From positions 6,401,809 to 6,465,808 of the forward strand of contig NZ_KI421511.1 of the NCBI RefSeq assembly GCF_000473265.1: 64,000 bases of DNA, in the 5' to 3' direction. Positions 23,822-32,826 of the stretch are shown one piece after another (positions within the stretch are counted from its first letter, which is position 1; each line of letters opens with the position of its first letter). The notes beneath the pieces were generated by a model that worked only from the letters and a program-made list of their open reading frames with translations, had not been told where the DNA came from and made no database searches. The translations under genes were made by a program, and so were the position numbers. This stretch comes from Amycolatopsis thermoflava N1165. GTDB taxonomy: Bacteria > Actinomycetota > Actinomycetes > Mycobacteriales > Pseudonocardiaceae.

Positions 23822-24290
23822 CCGCGATTCCGCGGGACGCGGCCGACCTGCCCCGCGCCGATTCCGCGCGGCGGGATTCTGAACCGTGGCGATTTCCCGG
23901 GGGTGCCGACCGGGGCCACCGCGATTCGCGGGGGTGGTGGATCTGAACCGCGACGATTGCGCGCGGTGGGGATCTGAACCACGGCGGTTTCGTGGGCCGT
24001 GGATCTGCGTCACTGTGATCCCGCGGCGGCCGACCTTCCCCGCGACGGTTCCGTGCGGCGGGGTTCTGAACCGTGGCGATTTCGCGGGGCTGCCGACCTG
24101 GGCCACCGCGATTGCGGGCTGCCGATCCAAACCACGGCGATCCCGCGCGGCTGCCGATCTGCATCGCGGCGATTCCGCGGGGTGGCCAACCGGCACCACG
24201 ACGATCCCACCGGCGGTGGATCTGACCCAGGACGATCCCGCGCGGCGGCTCATCTGAACCACAGCAATTCCGCGGGGGTGGCCACCGTGC
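23822..24290. repeat. Degenerate 30-33-bp tandem array, about 15 units
   Basis: The non-coding stretch after the DUF6779-type gene consists of head-to-tail units around the pattern CCACGGCGATTCCGCG followed by about 16 bases ending GATCTGAA or similar. The best-preserved units (24133-24292) are 32 bases long. The period is not a multiple of three, and all frames are erratic, so this is not a protein-coding repeat. Units touch each other without unique spacers, which excludes a CRISPR array. Confidence 0.85.
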
Positions 24291-24384
24291 ATGACGGCAC
24301 CGCAGCATTGCCGGAGGCAGTGCGCCGCCGAGCACCGCCGCCCGCGGCGGTTGCACGCTTCGCCGCACTGCGTCACTGGCCGTC

Positions 24385-24602
24385 GCCGTGCCGCTCTCGC
24401 GGCAGCATCGTCGTCGTGCTGCTGTGTGGCTGACCGTCGCCGTGCCGGTCCCGCGGCAGCATCGTCGTCGTGCTGCTGTGTGGCTGACCGCCGTCGTGCC
24501 GGTCCCGCGGCAGCATCATCGCCGTGTCGCTGTGGTGATGGACCGCTGCCGTGCCGCTCTCGCGGCAGCATCATCGCCGTGCTGGTGTGGTGGCTGACCG
24601 CC
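24385..24602. repeat. 54-55-bp tandem repeat, four units
   Basis: Units begin GCCGTGCCG or GTCGTGCCG at 24385, 24439, 24493 and 24548, each followed by CGCGGCAGCATC, a CGTCGTGCT-like stretch and GTGTGGCTGACCG. The first two are nearly identical; the last two have one extra base and more changes. It follows the 32-bp array after about 95 bases. From 24603 to 24888 I see only GC-rich sequence and no gene. Confidence 0.88.
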
Positions 24603-24874
24603 GCCGTGCTGCTTCGGTGATTGCGCCCGCTGCGGCTGTGCCGCTCCACGGCTGTGCCGCCCGCCGGCCAGTCGCGCCCTGTTCCTTCGTGGCTGCCCCG
24701 CTGCCCGCTTCTGCTGAGCCGGGGACACCCCCGAGGTGCCCGGCTCGCCGCTGCGCGGCCGGGCGACTCGGCGCTACGCGACCGCATCGCACGGCGCCGG
24801 CGCTGCGGCTGAGCCCGCTGCACCGGGGGCCCCGAAGCACCGCCCACCCCGCCCGCCCCCGCAGTCCGTCACCG

Positions 24875-24880
24875 TAGAGT
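24875..24880 (+). promoter_or_regulatory. -10 box TAGAGT of PrsW-like gene
   Basis: TAGAGT ends eight bases before GTG 24889 with no Shine-Dalgarno sequence between. It supports GTG 24889 as the start and a leaderless message. Confidence 0.5.
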
Positions 24881-24888
24881 GCCGGGCT

Positions 24889-26022
24889 GTGACGGCACCC
24901 CCTCGCAGGCTCACCGTGCTCCTGCCCGTGCTCGGCCTCGTCATCCTGGCCGTGTGCGGCCTGACCGTTCTCGGCCTGGTCACCGTGCAGGTCGGGCCCC
25001 TCGCGGTGGCCATCGGCGTCGCCGCGGCGCTCGTTCCCGTCGCGGTCGTCGTGGCGACCATCCTGTGGGTCGACCGCTGGGAACCGGAGCCGGCGAAGTT
25101 CCTCCTGGTCGCCTTCTTCTGGGGCGCGTGCCTCGCCGCGATCACCGCCCTGCTGATCAACAACACCGCCGAAACGGTGGGCGACCTGCTCCTCGGCGAG
25201 GGCAGCGGCAGCAAGCTCAGCGCGCTCCTGTCCGCCCCGCTCGTCGAGGAGGCCGCGAAGGCCTCGTTCGTGCTCGCCGTCCTGCTGCGCCGCGCCGACG
25301 AGTTCGACGGGGTCATCGACGGCATCGTCTACGCGGGGTTCACCGCGGCCGGCTTCGCGTTCACCGAGAACATCTACTACTTCGGCCGCGCCTTCGCCGA
25401 CTACGGCTTCGGCGACGCCACCAGCACCGGTGTGATCGCCGCGTTCGTGCTGCGCGGCGTGCTGTCGCCGTTCACGCACCCGCTGTTCGCCGCGATCACC
25501 GGCATCGGCCTCGGCTACGCCGCCCGCGCCGACAACCGGGCCGTCAAGATCCTCGCCCCAATCGGCGCCTACCTGGGCGCCGTCCTGCTGCACGCCCTGT
25601 GGAACGGCGCGGCGGTCCTCGGCGGGGCGCAAACGTTCCTCAACGTCTACTTCCTGATCATGGTCCCGATGTTCATCGCGGTCGTGATGCTCGTCCTCCT
25701 GCAACGCCGCCGCGAACAACGCATCGTCACCGCCGCCCTGCCCGCGATGGTCCAGGCGCGGCTGATCGCCCCGTCGGAGGTCGAGCTGCTGTCCACGCTC
25801 GCCGGCCGCCGCGAGTGGCGGCGGCAGGCCAGGCAGCAGTCCGGTCGCGAGGCCGCGAAAGCCGTGGCGCGCTACCAGGCCAGCGTGACCGAACTCGCGT
25901 TCCTGCGCCGCCGCAAGGAGACCCCGGACCACGAGAAGCGCAAGCGGGACGTGCTGGCCACGCTGCGCGCGGCCCGCGCCGACGCGGTCCGGCTGGCGGG
26001 TGAAGGCAGTCATACCGGGTAA
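24889..26022 (+). CDS. PrsW family intramembrane glutamic protease
   Basis: The 377-residue membrane protein has about eight helices. The family's catalytic VEEAAK (about 119-124) is followed by the D-G-I-V-Y-A-G-F-x-A-x-G-F-A-x-x-E-N-x-x-Y-F motif (about 144-165), and His residues lie in TH and LLHALWN on later helices. PrsW in Bacillus cleaves the anti-sigma factor RsiW; in actinobacteria targets are unknown. The C-terminal 110 residues are a basic cytosolic domain with many Arg/Gln. The start is GTG 24889 behind a -10 box. The gene stands alone downstream of the minisatellite region. Confidence 0.9.
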   Translation: MTAPPRRLTVLLPVLGLVILAVCGLTVLGLVTVQVGPLAVAIGVAAALVPVAVVVATILWVDRWEPEPAKFLLVAFFWGACLAAITALLINNTAETVGDLLLGEGSGSKLSALLSAPLVEEAAKASFVLAVLLRRADEFDGVIDGIVYAGFTAAGFAFTENIYYFGRAFADYGFGDATSTGVIAAFVLRGVLSPFTHPLFAAITGIGLGYAARADNRAVKILAPIGAYLGAVLLHALWNGAAVLGGAQTFLNVYFLIMVPMFIAVVMLVLLQRRREQRIVTAALPAMVQARLIAPSEVELLSTLAGRREWRRQARQQSGREAAKAVARYQASVTELAFLRRRKETPDHEKRKRDVLATLRAARADAVRLAGEGSHTG

Positions 26023-26145
26023 ACCGGGTCGGGTGAAGCTGGTCACCCGCCGCCGACCCGGGGCGTTTCCGCGAGCTACTCTCGCCCCGTCGTCCGGTAC
26101 CCGCGAACGGAGCGGGACTGGAACGAGCTGAGGAGTTCTGCTGCC

Positions 26146-26172
26146 ATGAGCGTCCACAGGGGCACGCCGTGA
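26146..26172 (+). CDS. 8-codon upstream ORF (MSVHRGTP)
   Basis: ATG 26146 lies eight bases after GAGGAG and opens an 8-codon frame MSVHRGTP. Its TGA (26170-26172) overlaps the GTG start of the DUF2520 gene as GTGA. A well-placed ribosome site in front of such a tiny frame suggests it serves to load ribosomes that reinitiate on the downstream gene. It has no run of one amino acid, so an attenuation role like a trp leader is unlikely. Confidence 0.5.
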   Translation: MSVHRGTP

Positions 26173-27062
26173 GTCGTCCCGCAAGGCTGGGTGTCGGAGT
26201 GATCTCCGCCGGCCGCGTGGGCAGCGTCGTCGGCGCCGCGCTGACCCGGTCCGGGCACACGGTGGTCGCCGCCTCCGGCATTTCCGCCGCTTCCCAGGCC
26301 CGCGCCGAGCGCATGCTGCCGGGTGTCCCGCTCAAACCGCCGGACGAGGTCGCCGCGGCCGCGGACCTCGTGCTGCTGGCCGTGCCCGACGACGAACTCG
26401 CCGGCCTGGTCCGCGGTCTGGCCGCCACCGGTTCCTGGCGCCCCGGCCAGATCGTCATCCACACCTCCGGCGCGCACGGCCTCGACGTGCTGGCCCCCGC
26501 CGCCGCGGCCGGTGCGCTGCCGCTGGCCCTGCACCCGGTCATGACCTTCACCGGCCGCTCCGAGGACCTCGACCGGCTCACCGCCTGCAGCGTCGGCGTC
26601 ACCGCCGCGGCCGACGACGAGGCCGCGTGGAGCGTCGGCGAGGCGCTGACCGTCGAGATGGGCGCGGAACCGGTGCGGGTGCCGGAAGCCGCCAGGGCGC
26701 TGTACCACGCGGCGCTCGCGCACGGCGCCAACCACCTGATCACGCTCGTCGACGACTGCGCGGACCTGTTGCGCGGCGCGGGGATCGGCGACGCGGAGCG
26801 CATGCTCGGCCCGTTGCTGTCGGCGGCGCTGGACAATGCGCTGCGGCACGGTGACCGAGCCCTGACCGGTCCGGTCGCCCGCGGTGACACCGGTACCCTG
26901 CGCAAGCACCTGGGCGTGCTCGAAGCCACCGAGCCCGCGATCGTGCCCGCCTACACCTCGCTCGCCCGGCGCACCGCGCAGCGAGCCGAAGCGGCCGGCC
27001 TGCTCGACGCCGGCGCCGCCGCCGAGATCACCGAACTTCTGGAAAGGCCGGAAAACCCGTGA
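26169..27062 (+). CDS. DUF2520/Rossmann-like NAD(P)-binding protein of the pantothenate operon
   Basis: The 297-residue protein has a Rossmann start: [15 protein letters not shown] (dinucleotide-binding glycines, about 8-22), [10 protein letters not shown] near 72, and H-T-S-G-A-H-G near 99. A helical C-terminal DUF2520 domain with [11 protein letters not shown] follows. The architecture matches 6-phosphogluconate dehydrogenase/ketopantoate-reductase-like enzymes. It is translationally joined to panC (GTGA at 27059), so a role in pantoate or beta-alanine supply, such as ketopantoate reduction, is a reasonable inference but unproven. The start is GTG 26169, coupled to the short upstream ORF. 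Confidence 0.88.
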   Translation: MSRPARLGVGVISAGRVGSVVGAALTRSGHTVVAASGISAASQARAERMLPGVPLKPPDEVAAAADLVLLAVPDDELAGLVRGLAATGSWRPGQIVIHTSGAHGLDVLAPAAAAGALPLALHPVMTFTGRSEDLDRLTACSVGVTAAADDEAAWSVGEALTVEMGAEPVRVPEAARALYHAALAHGANHLITLVDDCADLLRGAGIGDAERMLGPLLSAALDNALRHGDRALTGPVARGDTGTLRKHLGVLEATEPAIVPAYTSLARRTAQRAEAAGLLDAGAAAEITELLERPENP

Positions 27063-27943
27063 CCACACCGAAATTCAGCCGCGGGCAGCTGAACACCTAC
27101 CAGACGCCCGGCGACGTGCACCGGGTCACCGCGGCGCTGCACTCGGTGGGCCGCAAGGTCGCGCTAGTGCCGACCATGGGCGCGCTGCACGCCGGTCACC
27201 GCGAACTGATCCGTCGCGCCAAGCGCCTGCCGAACACCGTCGTCGCCGTGTCGATCTTCGTGAACCCCCTGCAGTTCGGCGAGGGCGAGGACTTCGACGC
27301 CTACCCGCGGCCGCTGGAGCGGGACCTGGAGATCCTCGCCGAGGACGGCGTGGAGATCGCGTTCGTGCCCAAGGTCGGCGACCTCTACGCAGACGGCCAC
27401 GCGGTGACCCTGCACCCGGGCCCGCTCGGCGACGAGCTGGAGGGCGCCCACCGCCCCGGCCACTTCGCCGGTGTGCTGACAGTGGTGGCGAAGCTGTTCA
27501 ACATCGTCACGCCGGACTTCGCGTTCTTCGGCGAGAAGGACTACCAGCAGCTGGTCCTGATCAAGCGGATGGTGCGCGACCTGAACCTCGACGTCCGCGT
27601 GATCGGGGTGCCGACGGTGCGGGAATCCGACGGCCTGGCCCTGTCCTCGCGCAACGTCTACCTCTCGCCGGAACAGCGGGAAGCCGCCGTGGTGCTGTCC
27701 GCGGCGCTCGCCGCAGGCGGGCATTCCGGCCCGAACGGCGGGGAAGCGGTCCTCTCGGCGGCGCGCGCGACGCTGGCCGCCCGCCCGGAGGTCGACGTGG
27801 ATTACCTCGAATTGCGCGGAACCGATCTCGGTCCCGCACCCGTCGATGGGGAAGCACGGTTGCTGATCGCCGCCCGGGTCGGGCGGACCCGGCTGATCGA
27901 CAACGTCCCGGTGGTGCTGGGCGCGTCGGAGGAAGTGAGATAA
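27059..27943 (+). CDS. panC: Pantothenate synthetase (pantoate--beta-alanine ligase)
   Basis: The 294-residue enzyme joins pantoate and beta-alanine with ATP via pantoyl-adenylate. It shows [19 protein letters not shown] (HxGH adenylation motif), [20 protein letters not shown], the [10 protein letters not shown] motif, and the SSRN loop in [18 protein letters not shown] 27059 overlaps the stop of the preceding gene (GTGA), and panD begins two bases after its stop. This order, Rossmann protein, panC, panD, coaX, is a CoA-synthesis unit. Confidence 0.97.
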   Translation: MTTPKFSRGQLNTYQTPGDVHRVTAALHSVGRKVALVPTMGALHAGHRELIRRAKRLPNTVVAVSIFVNPLQFGEGEDFDAYPRPLERDLEILAEDGVEIAFVPKVGDLYADGHAVTLHPGPLGDELEGAHRPGHFAGVLTVVAKLFNIVTPDFAFFGEKDYQQLVLIKRMVRDLNLDVRVIGVPTVRESDGLALSSRNVYLSPEQREAAVVLSAALAAGGHSGPNGGEAVLSAARATLAARPEVDVDYLELRGTDLGPAPVDGEARLLIAARVGRTRLIDNVPVVLGASEEVR

Positions 27944-27945
27944 CC

Positions 27946-28443
27946 ATGTACCGCACGATGCTGAAGTCGAAGATCCATCGCGCGACGGTCACCCAGGCCA
28001 ACCTGCACTACGTCGGGTCGGTCACGATCGACGAGACGCTGATGGAGGCGGCCGACCTGCTGCCGGGCGAGCTGGTGGCCATTGTGGACGTCACGAACGG
28101 TGCGCGGCTGGAGACCTACGTGATCCCGGGCGAGCGGGACAGCGGCGTCATCGGCATCAACGGCGCCGCCGCGCACCTCGTGCACCCGGGCGACCTGGTC
28201 ATCCTGATCTCCTACGGTCAGATGGACAACGCCGAGGCGGCCACCTACCAGCCGCGGATCGTGTTCGTCGACGACGAGAACCGCATCAAGCACGAGGGCA
28301 GCGACCCCGGGCACGCGCCCGACGGCTCCGGCCTGGTGAGCGGCAGCATCCCGATCGCCTCGCCGGACCGGGAGAACCCGTTCCCGGTCGCCGAAACCGT
28401 CGACGCCGCACGGCTCGACGCGCTGCTGCACGCCGAGGGCTGA
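27946..28443 (+). CDS. panD: Aspartate 1-decarboxylase with extended C-terminus
   Basis: The 165-residue pyruvoyl enzyme makes beta-alanine from aspartate. The self-cleavage site is Gly24-Ser25 in HYVGSVTID, where Ser25 becomes the pyruvoyl group. Lys9 and Tyr58 regions are conserved ([20 protein letters not shown]). The usual length is about 126-140 residues; here 30 or more residues follow [10 protein letters not shown], Gly/Ser/Pro-rich and ending [11 protein letters not shown]. Mycobacterial PanD also has a C-terminal tail, which matters for ClpC1-dependent turnover there. ATG 27946 is preceded by GGAGGAAG. Confidence 0.96.
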   Translation: MYRTMLKSKIHRATVTQANLHYVGSVTIDETLMEAADLLPGELVAIVDVTNGARLETYVIPGERDSGVIGINGAAAHLVHPGDLVILISYGQMDNAEAATYQPRIVFVDDENRIKHEGSDPGHAPDGSGLVSGSIPIASPDRENPFPVAETVDAARLDALLHAEG

Positions 28444-28449
28444 ACTCCC

Positions 28450-29235
28450 TTGCTCCTGGCGATCGACGTCGGCAACACGAACATCGTGCTCGGCCTGTAC
28501 GAGGGCAGTGGGGACGCGGCCAAGCTCGTCGGGGACTGGCGGATGCGGACCGACGCGCAGATGACCGCCGACGAGCTGGCGCTGACCATGCGCGGCCTGC
28601 TCGGCGAGCACGCCGACGCGATCACCGGGATCAGCGCGTTGTCCACCGTGCCCGCCGTGCTGCGCGAGATGCGGGTCATGCTCGGCCGCTACTACGCGCG
28701 GGTGCCGAAGGTCGTCGTCGAGCCCGGCGTCCGCACCGGCGTGCCGCTGCTGGTGGACAACCCGCGTGAGGTGGGCGCGGACCGGCTGGTCAACACGCTC
28801 GCCGCGCACCACCTGTACCGCACGGCGTGCGTCGTGGTGGACTTCGGGACCTCGACCAACGTGGACGTGATCTCCGCGAAGGGCGAGTTCCTCGGCGGCG
28901 CGTTCGCGCCGGGCATCGAGATCTCGGTCGACGCGCTGGCCTCGCGCGCGGCGGCGCTGCGCAAGGTCGAGCTGGTCCGGCCGCGGTCGGTGATCGGCAA
29001 GAACACCGTGGAGTGCCTGCAGTCCGGCATCGTATTCGGGTTCGCGGGCCAGGTCGACGGCCTGGTGCGGCGGATCGTGCGCGAGCTGACCGCGCGCACG
29101 CACGAGCCGGTCACCGTGCTCGCGACCGGCGGGCTGGCGCCGCTGGTGATCGGCGAGTCGGAGACGATCACCGAGCACGTGCCCGACCTGACGCTGCTGG
29201 GCCTGCGCCTGGCCTTCGAACGCCAGACGCGTTAG
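28450..29235 (+). CDS. coaX: Type III pantothenate kinase
   Basis: The 261-residue ASKHA-fold enzyme phosphorylates pantothenate, the first step to CoA. It starts [12 protein letters not shown] (phosphate loop), has G-A-D-R-L-V-N-T near 112, V-V-D-F-G-T-S-T-N near 130 and [10 protein letters not shown] near 150, all type III signatures. The start codon is TTG 28450, six bases after panD. It overlaps the convergent methyltransferase gene by four bases at the stop codons. Confidence 0.96.
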   Translation: MLLAIDVGNTNIVLGLYEGSGDAAKLVGDWRMRTDAQMTADELALTMRGLLGEHADAITGISALSTVPAVLREMRVMLGRYYARVPKVVVEPGVRTGVPLLVDNPREVGADRLVNTLAAHHLYRTACVVVDFGTSTNVDVISAKGEFLGGAFAPGIEISVDALASRAAALRKVELVRPRSVIGKNTVECLQSGIVFGFAGQVDGLVRRIVRELTARTHEPVTVLATGGLAPLVIGESETITEHVPDLTLLGLRLAFERQTR

Positions 29236-29987
29236 CGGCGGACGGCGCGCAGCACCGTCGTCAGCAGCGGCAGGTCGAATTCGCCGTTCGCGGTGGCCGG
29301 GTTGGCGCGGAGGAATTCCAGCGTCCGCCGCCGCGTCTCCACACGCTCGGCATCGTCCGCGACGAGCAGATGGGAATGCGTGGAGATCGTTTCGACCAGG
29401 CTTTCGGGTGTGCGGCGGTGCGAGTGCCGGAACGTCTTCTCCTCGAACGCGCTGAACGCGGGGTGTTCGGGCAGAGTCGCGACCGACCGGCCGCGCTGCA
29501 CGAAACCGGACACGCGGGCGAATTCGGCGACCCACGGGACGGAATCGTCGTTGCCGTTCCACAGCCCCGCGACCACGCCGCCGGGGCGCAGCACGCGTGC
29601 GATTTCGGTGAGCGCGGCGCCCGGGTCGAACCAGTGGAACGCCTGGCCGGCGAGCACGGCGTCGGTGCCGGCGTCGGGCAACGGGATCCGTTCCGCCGTG
29701 CCGTCCAGGACTTCGATGCCGGGGTGGCGCCGGGTGAACGCGGCGCGCATGCCCGGATCGGGTTCGACCGCCGTGACGCGCAGCCCGAGCGCACGCAGGC
29801 CGCCGGTGAGCTTGCCGGTGCCCGCGGCCAGGTCCACCACTTCCGCGACACCGGGCGGCAACGCCCAGCGGAGACCGTCGAGCGGGTAATCGGGACGGTG
29901 CTCGTCGTAGACGTCCGCGTGCCCCCCGAATGAGCGGGACCGCCGGTTCCACAGCTCGCGATCGGCGGATGAAGTGGCTTCGCTCAC
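29232..29987 (-). CDS. Class I SAM-dependent methyltransferase (Methyltransf_11 type)
   Basis: The 251-residue protein has motif [16 protein letters not shown] (about 49-63), an acidic strand end V-E-P-D-P-G-M (about 75-81), G-T-A-E-R-I-P-L near 96, and post-motif A-F-H-W-F-D-P near 115. This is the common ubiquinone/menaquinone-methyltransferase-like fold used on small molecules; the substrate is unknown. The start GTG 29987 is not strongly supported. It is convergent with coaX (TTAG overlap) and divergent from lysS across an 86-bp gap. Confidence 0.87.
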   Translation of the reverse strand: MSEATSSADRELWNRRSRSFGGHADVYDEHRPDYPLDGLRWALPPGVAEVVDLAAGTGKLTGGLRALGLRVTAVEPDPGMRAAFTRRHPGIEVLDGTAERIPLPDAGTDAVLAGQAFHWFDPGAALTEIARVLRPGGVVAGLWNGNDDSVPWVAEFARVSGFVQRGRSVATLPEHPAFSAFEEKTFRHSHRRTPESLVETISTHSHLLVADDAERVETRRRTLEFLRANPATANGEFDLPLLTTVLRAVRR

Positions 29988-30061
29988 TCGCGCGATGCTA
30001 TCGGTGCGCTTGTGCTGGTCGATACAGGTAATCCGGTTGGCCTAGTAGTCACGGGGGTTCG

Positions 30062-30067
30062 TACCCT
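30062..30067 (+). promoter_or_regulatory. -10 box TACCCT of lysS
   Basis: TACCCT ends six bases before ATG 30074. No Shine-Dalgarno sequence is present, so lysS is probably translated from a leaderless mRNA. Confidence 0.45.
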
Positions 30068-30073
30068 ATCGGC

Positions 30074-31585
30074 ATGACGGATTCCCCCTCCCCGGATCGC
30101 CCGGTGCCCGCTGACGACCTGCCCGAACAAATGCGGGTCCGTCGGGCCAAGCGCGATCGGCTGCTCGCGGAGGGCGTGGAGCCGTACCCGGTCGAAGTGC
30201 CGCGCACCCACACGCTCGCCCAGGTGCGCGCGGCGCACCCGGACCTGCCCGCCGACACGGCCACCGGCGAGGTCGTCGGCGTGACCGGTCGCGTCATGTT
30301 CTCGCGCATCGGCGGCAAGCTGTGCTTCGCGACGCTGCGCGAAGGCGACGGCACCGAACTGCAGGCGATGATCAGCCTCGCGAACGTCGGCGAGGAAGCG
30401 CTGGCCGCCTGGAAGGCGGACGTCGACCTCGGCGACCACGTCTACGTGCACGGCGAGGTCATCACGTCCAAGCGCGGCGAGCTGTCCATCATGGCCGACG
30501 AGTGGCGGATGGCCGCGAAGGCGCTGCGCCCGCTGCCGGTCGCGCACAAGGAGCTGGCCGAGGAGACCCGCGTCCGCCAGCGCTACGTCGATCTGATCCT
30601 GCGCCCGCAGGCCCGCGACGTGGTGCGCACGCGCGCGTCGGTGGTCCGTTCGTTGCGGGATTCGTTCCACCGCAGGGGTTTCACCGAGGTGGAAACGCCG
30701 ATGCTGCAGACCCTGCACGGCGGCGCCTCGGCGCGGCCGTTCGTCACCCATTCGAACGCGTTCGACATCGATCTGTACCTGCGGATCGCGCCGGAGCTGT
30801 TCCTCAAGCGGTGCGTGGTCGGGGGGATCGAGAAGGTCTTCGAGATCAACCGCAACTTCCGCAACGAGGGCAGCGACTCCTCGCATTCGCCGGAATTCGC
30901 GATGCTGGAGTACTACGAGGCCTACGCCACCTACGACACGAACGCGGTGATGACGCGGGAGCTGATCCAGGAAGCGGCGCAGGCCGTTTTCGGCGGCCTC
31001 GAGGTCACGCTCGCCGACGGCTCGTCGTACGACCTCTCCGGCGAATGGACGTCGCTGAGCATGTACGACTCGTTGTCCGACGCGCTCGGCGAGGAAGTGA
31101 CGCCGGAAACGTCGGTGGAGAAGCTGCGCGGGTTCGCCTCCGCGCGTGGCCTGGAGGTCGATCCGAAACTCGGCCACGGGAAGCTGGTCGAGGAACTGTG
31201 GGAGCACCTGGTCGGTGATCACCTGCACGAGCCGACTTTCGTACGGGATTTTCCGATCGAGACCTCGCCGCTGACGCGGCAGCACCGGACCAAGCCCGGC
31301 GTGGCCGAGAAGTGGGACCTCTACGTCCGCGGATTCGAGTTGGCCACCGGATACTCCGAGCTGGTCGACCCGGTGATCGAGCGGGAAAGATTGCTGGACC
31401 AGGCCCGCCAGGCCGCGGCCGGGGATAGCGAAGCGATGCGCCTCGACGAGGATTTCCTGCGCGCGCTCGAGTACGGAATGCCACCGAGTGGTGGCGTGGG
31501 AATGGGCATCGATCGTCTCCTGATGGCCCTCACCGGCCTCGGCATCCGTGAGACCATCCTCTTCCCGCTGGTGCGCCCCGAATAG
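30074..31585 (+). CDS. lysS: Lysyl-tRNA synthetase, class II
   Basis: The 503-residue class IIb synthetase charges tRNA-Lys. An N-terminal OB-fold anticodon-binding domain (about 65-165) contains [17 protein letters not shown]. The catalytic domain has motif 2 [20 protein letters not shown] (about 258-277) and motif 3 [16 protein letters not shown] near the end. The length is typical of the Rv3598c type rather than the LysX fusion. It is separated from lsr2 by its own promoter. Confidence 0.97.
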   Translation: MTDSPSPDRPVPADDLPEQMRVRRAKRDRLLAEGVEPYPVEVPRTHTLAQVRAAHPDLPADTATGEVVGVTGRVMFSRIGGKLCFATLREGDGTELQAMISLANVGEEALAAWKADVDLGDHVYVHGEVITSKRGELSIMADEWRMAAKALRPLPVAHKELAEETRVRQRYVDLILRPQARDVVRTRASVVRSLRDSFHRRGFTEVETPMLQTLHGGASARPFVTHSNAFDIDLYLRIAPELFLKRCVVGGIEKVFEINRNFRNEGSDSSHSPEFAMLEYYEAYATYDTNAVMTRELIQEAAQAVFGGLEVTLADGSSYDLSGEWTSLSMYDSLSDALGEEVTPETSVEKLRGFASARGLEVDPKLGHGKLVEELWEHLVGDHLHEPTFVRDFPIETSPLTRQHRTKPGVAEKWDLYVRGFELATGYSELVDPVIERERLLDQARQAAAGDSEAMRLDEDFLRALEYGMPPSGGVGMGIDRLLMALTGLGIRETILFPLVRPE

Positions 31586-31620
31586 CAGGCACGAACTAGT
31601 CACGGTATCGGTAACGTGAT

Positions 31621-31649
31621 TTGCGTGCTGCCCTGATTCCGGGTATTAA
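31621..31649 (+). promoter_or_regulatory. SigA-type promoter of lsr2
   Basis: TTGCGT (31621-31626), a 17-base spacer, and TATTAA (31644-31649) in an unusually A/T-rich stretch for this genome. The start codon at 31729 then has a 5' leader of about 70 bases ending in AGGAGG. Confidence 0.6.
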
Positions 31650-31728
31650 TGTCCTAGTCAATGGCTTCTGGTCAGGGCGCCTGCCCCTGCCCGATCATTC
31701 GTGGCTGGCCGAAAACAGGAGGAAACAC

Positions 31729-32082
31729 ATGGCACAGAAGGTGCTGGTGTCGCTCATCGACGACATCGACGGCTCGGAGGCGGACGAGACCGTCGAGTTC
31801 GGACTTGACGGCATCTCGTACCAGATCGACCTGTCGGCGGAAAACGCCGAGGAGCTCCGTGACGCGCTGGCCCAGTACGTCGAGCACGCGCGGCGTGCCG
31901 GTGGCCGCAAGCGGGGCACTCCGGGCCGTCAGCCCGCCGGCAAGGTCGCGGGTCGTTCCGCGTCGGTGGACCGCGAGCAGAACCAGGCCATTCGGGCCTG
32001 GGCGCGCAAGAACGGCTACCAGGTTTCCGACCGCGGGCGTATCCCGTCGGAGGTCGTGGAGGCCTACCACAAGAAGAACTGA
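31729..32082 (+). CDS. lsr2: Lsr2 nucleoid-associated xenogeneic silencer
   Basis: The 117-residue DNA-binding protein is the actinobacterial H-NS counterpart: it bridges AT-rich DNA and represses acquired genes. The N-terminal dimerisation domain begins [23 protein letters not shown]. The C-terminal DNA-binding domain (about 75-117) includes [18 protein letters not shown], whose RGR turn (about 101-103) inserts into the minor groove. The start ATG 31729 sits behind AGGAGG; an in-frame upstream extension lacks similarity. It is flanked by its own promoter and a strong terminator. Confidence 0.97.
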   Translation: MAQKVLVSLIDDIDGSEADETVEFGLDGISYQIDLSAENAEELRDALAQYVEHARRAGGRKRGTPGRQPAGKVAGRSASVDREQNQAIRAWARKNGYQVSDRGRIPSEVVEAYHKKN

Positions 32083-32113
32083 CTGCAGTTCGGGTAAAGA
32101 GGGGCGTGGAAGA

Positions 32114-32141
32114 GCCGCCGGGGATTCCCGGCGGCTTTTTT
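32114..32141 (+). terminator. Rho-independent terminator of lsr2
   Basis: GCCGCCGGG/CCCGGCGGC stem around GATT (32114-32135), followed by six T residues to 32141. It lies about 30 bases after the lsr2 stop. Confidence 0.93.
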
Positions 32142-32244
32142 CATTGCCCGGCAGGTTGAACACGGTTCTGTCCGGCCGGGTCATTCGTGAGCGGCTGTCG
32201 CTTTTGTTCAAGACGGCGGCGCCACCATTCGGCTGAATGGAGGC

Positions 32245-32826
32245 ATGACCGACCTTCGACCGATGCTGGAGCGGGCCGCCCGCGAGTTCACCGGGCTGCT
32301 CCGCACCATCGAACCAGCCCAACTGGACAACCGGACCCCGTGCACCGAATACGACGTGCGTGCCCTGCTCAACCACCTTCTCTATTGGGGCCCGTGGATG
32401 GCGGCGGCACTCCGCCGCGAACCGGCGCCCGCGGCGACCGGCGGCGAGCGGGACATCGATCTCACGCAGGGTGACTGGCTGGGTGAGCTGTGCACGCTTG
32501 TGGATGGAATTGTGGATACCTGTGGGCGGCCGGGGGCGCTCGACGGCACCACGAAGTTCGGCGATGCGGAGATGCCGGCCGAGATGATCGCCGGAATGGT
32601 GCTGACCGAATGGGTGGTGCACGGCTGGGACCTGGCCCGTGCGACCGGCCGGCCGCTGACCGTCGACCCCGAGGTGGCGGCGGCGCTGCACAGCTCGGTC
32701 GAGGCGACGGCGGAGCAGGCGCGGGAGATGAAGGTGTTCGGGCCTGCGGTGCCGTGCGCGGACGAGGCGCCGGTGCTGGACCGGCTGCTGGCGCTGACCG
32801 GCCGTGATCCGGGGTGGCGCGCCTAG
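32245..32826 (+). CDS. TIGR03086-type (DinB/mycothiol maleylpyruvate isomerase-like) metal-binding protein
   Basis: The 193-residue four-helix protein is of the actinobacterial TIGR03086 family. It has R-T-P-C-T-E-Y-D-V-R-A-L-L-N-H-L-L-Y-W near 29-47 (first His ligand region) and E-W-V-V-H-G-W-D-L-A-R-A-T-G near 120-133 (second His, with W-D). These residues are usual for the DinB-like metal site of mycothiol-dependent enzymes. The substrate is unknown. The 3' end, the last about 21 codons with the stop, is repeated once 191 bases downstream. Confidence 0.85.
   Translation: MTDLRPMLERAAREFTGLLRTIEPAQLDNRTPCTEYDVRALLNHLLYWGPWMAAALRREPAPAATGGERDIDLTQGDWLGELCTLVDGIVDTCGRPGALDGTTKFGDAEMPAEMIAGMVLTEWVVHGWDLARATGRPLTVDPEVAAALHSSVEATAEQAREMKVFGPAVPCADEAPVLDRLLALTGRDPGWRA

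Noticed and set aside
23822..24290. CRISPR-like array
   Set aside because: Units are contiguous and degenerate with no unique spacers, and no cas gene is near.
22229..24847. An 872-codon minus-strand frame across the DUF6779-type gene and the repeat arrays
   Set aside because: Its content mirrors the tandem repeats and a coding strand with DUF6779-type features; no start signal or known motif.
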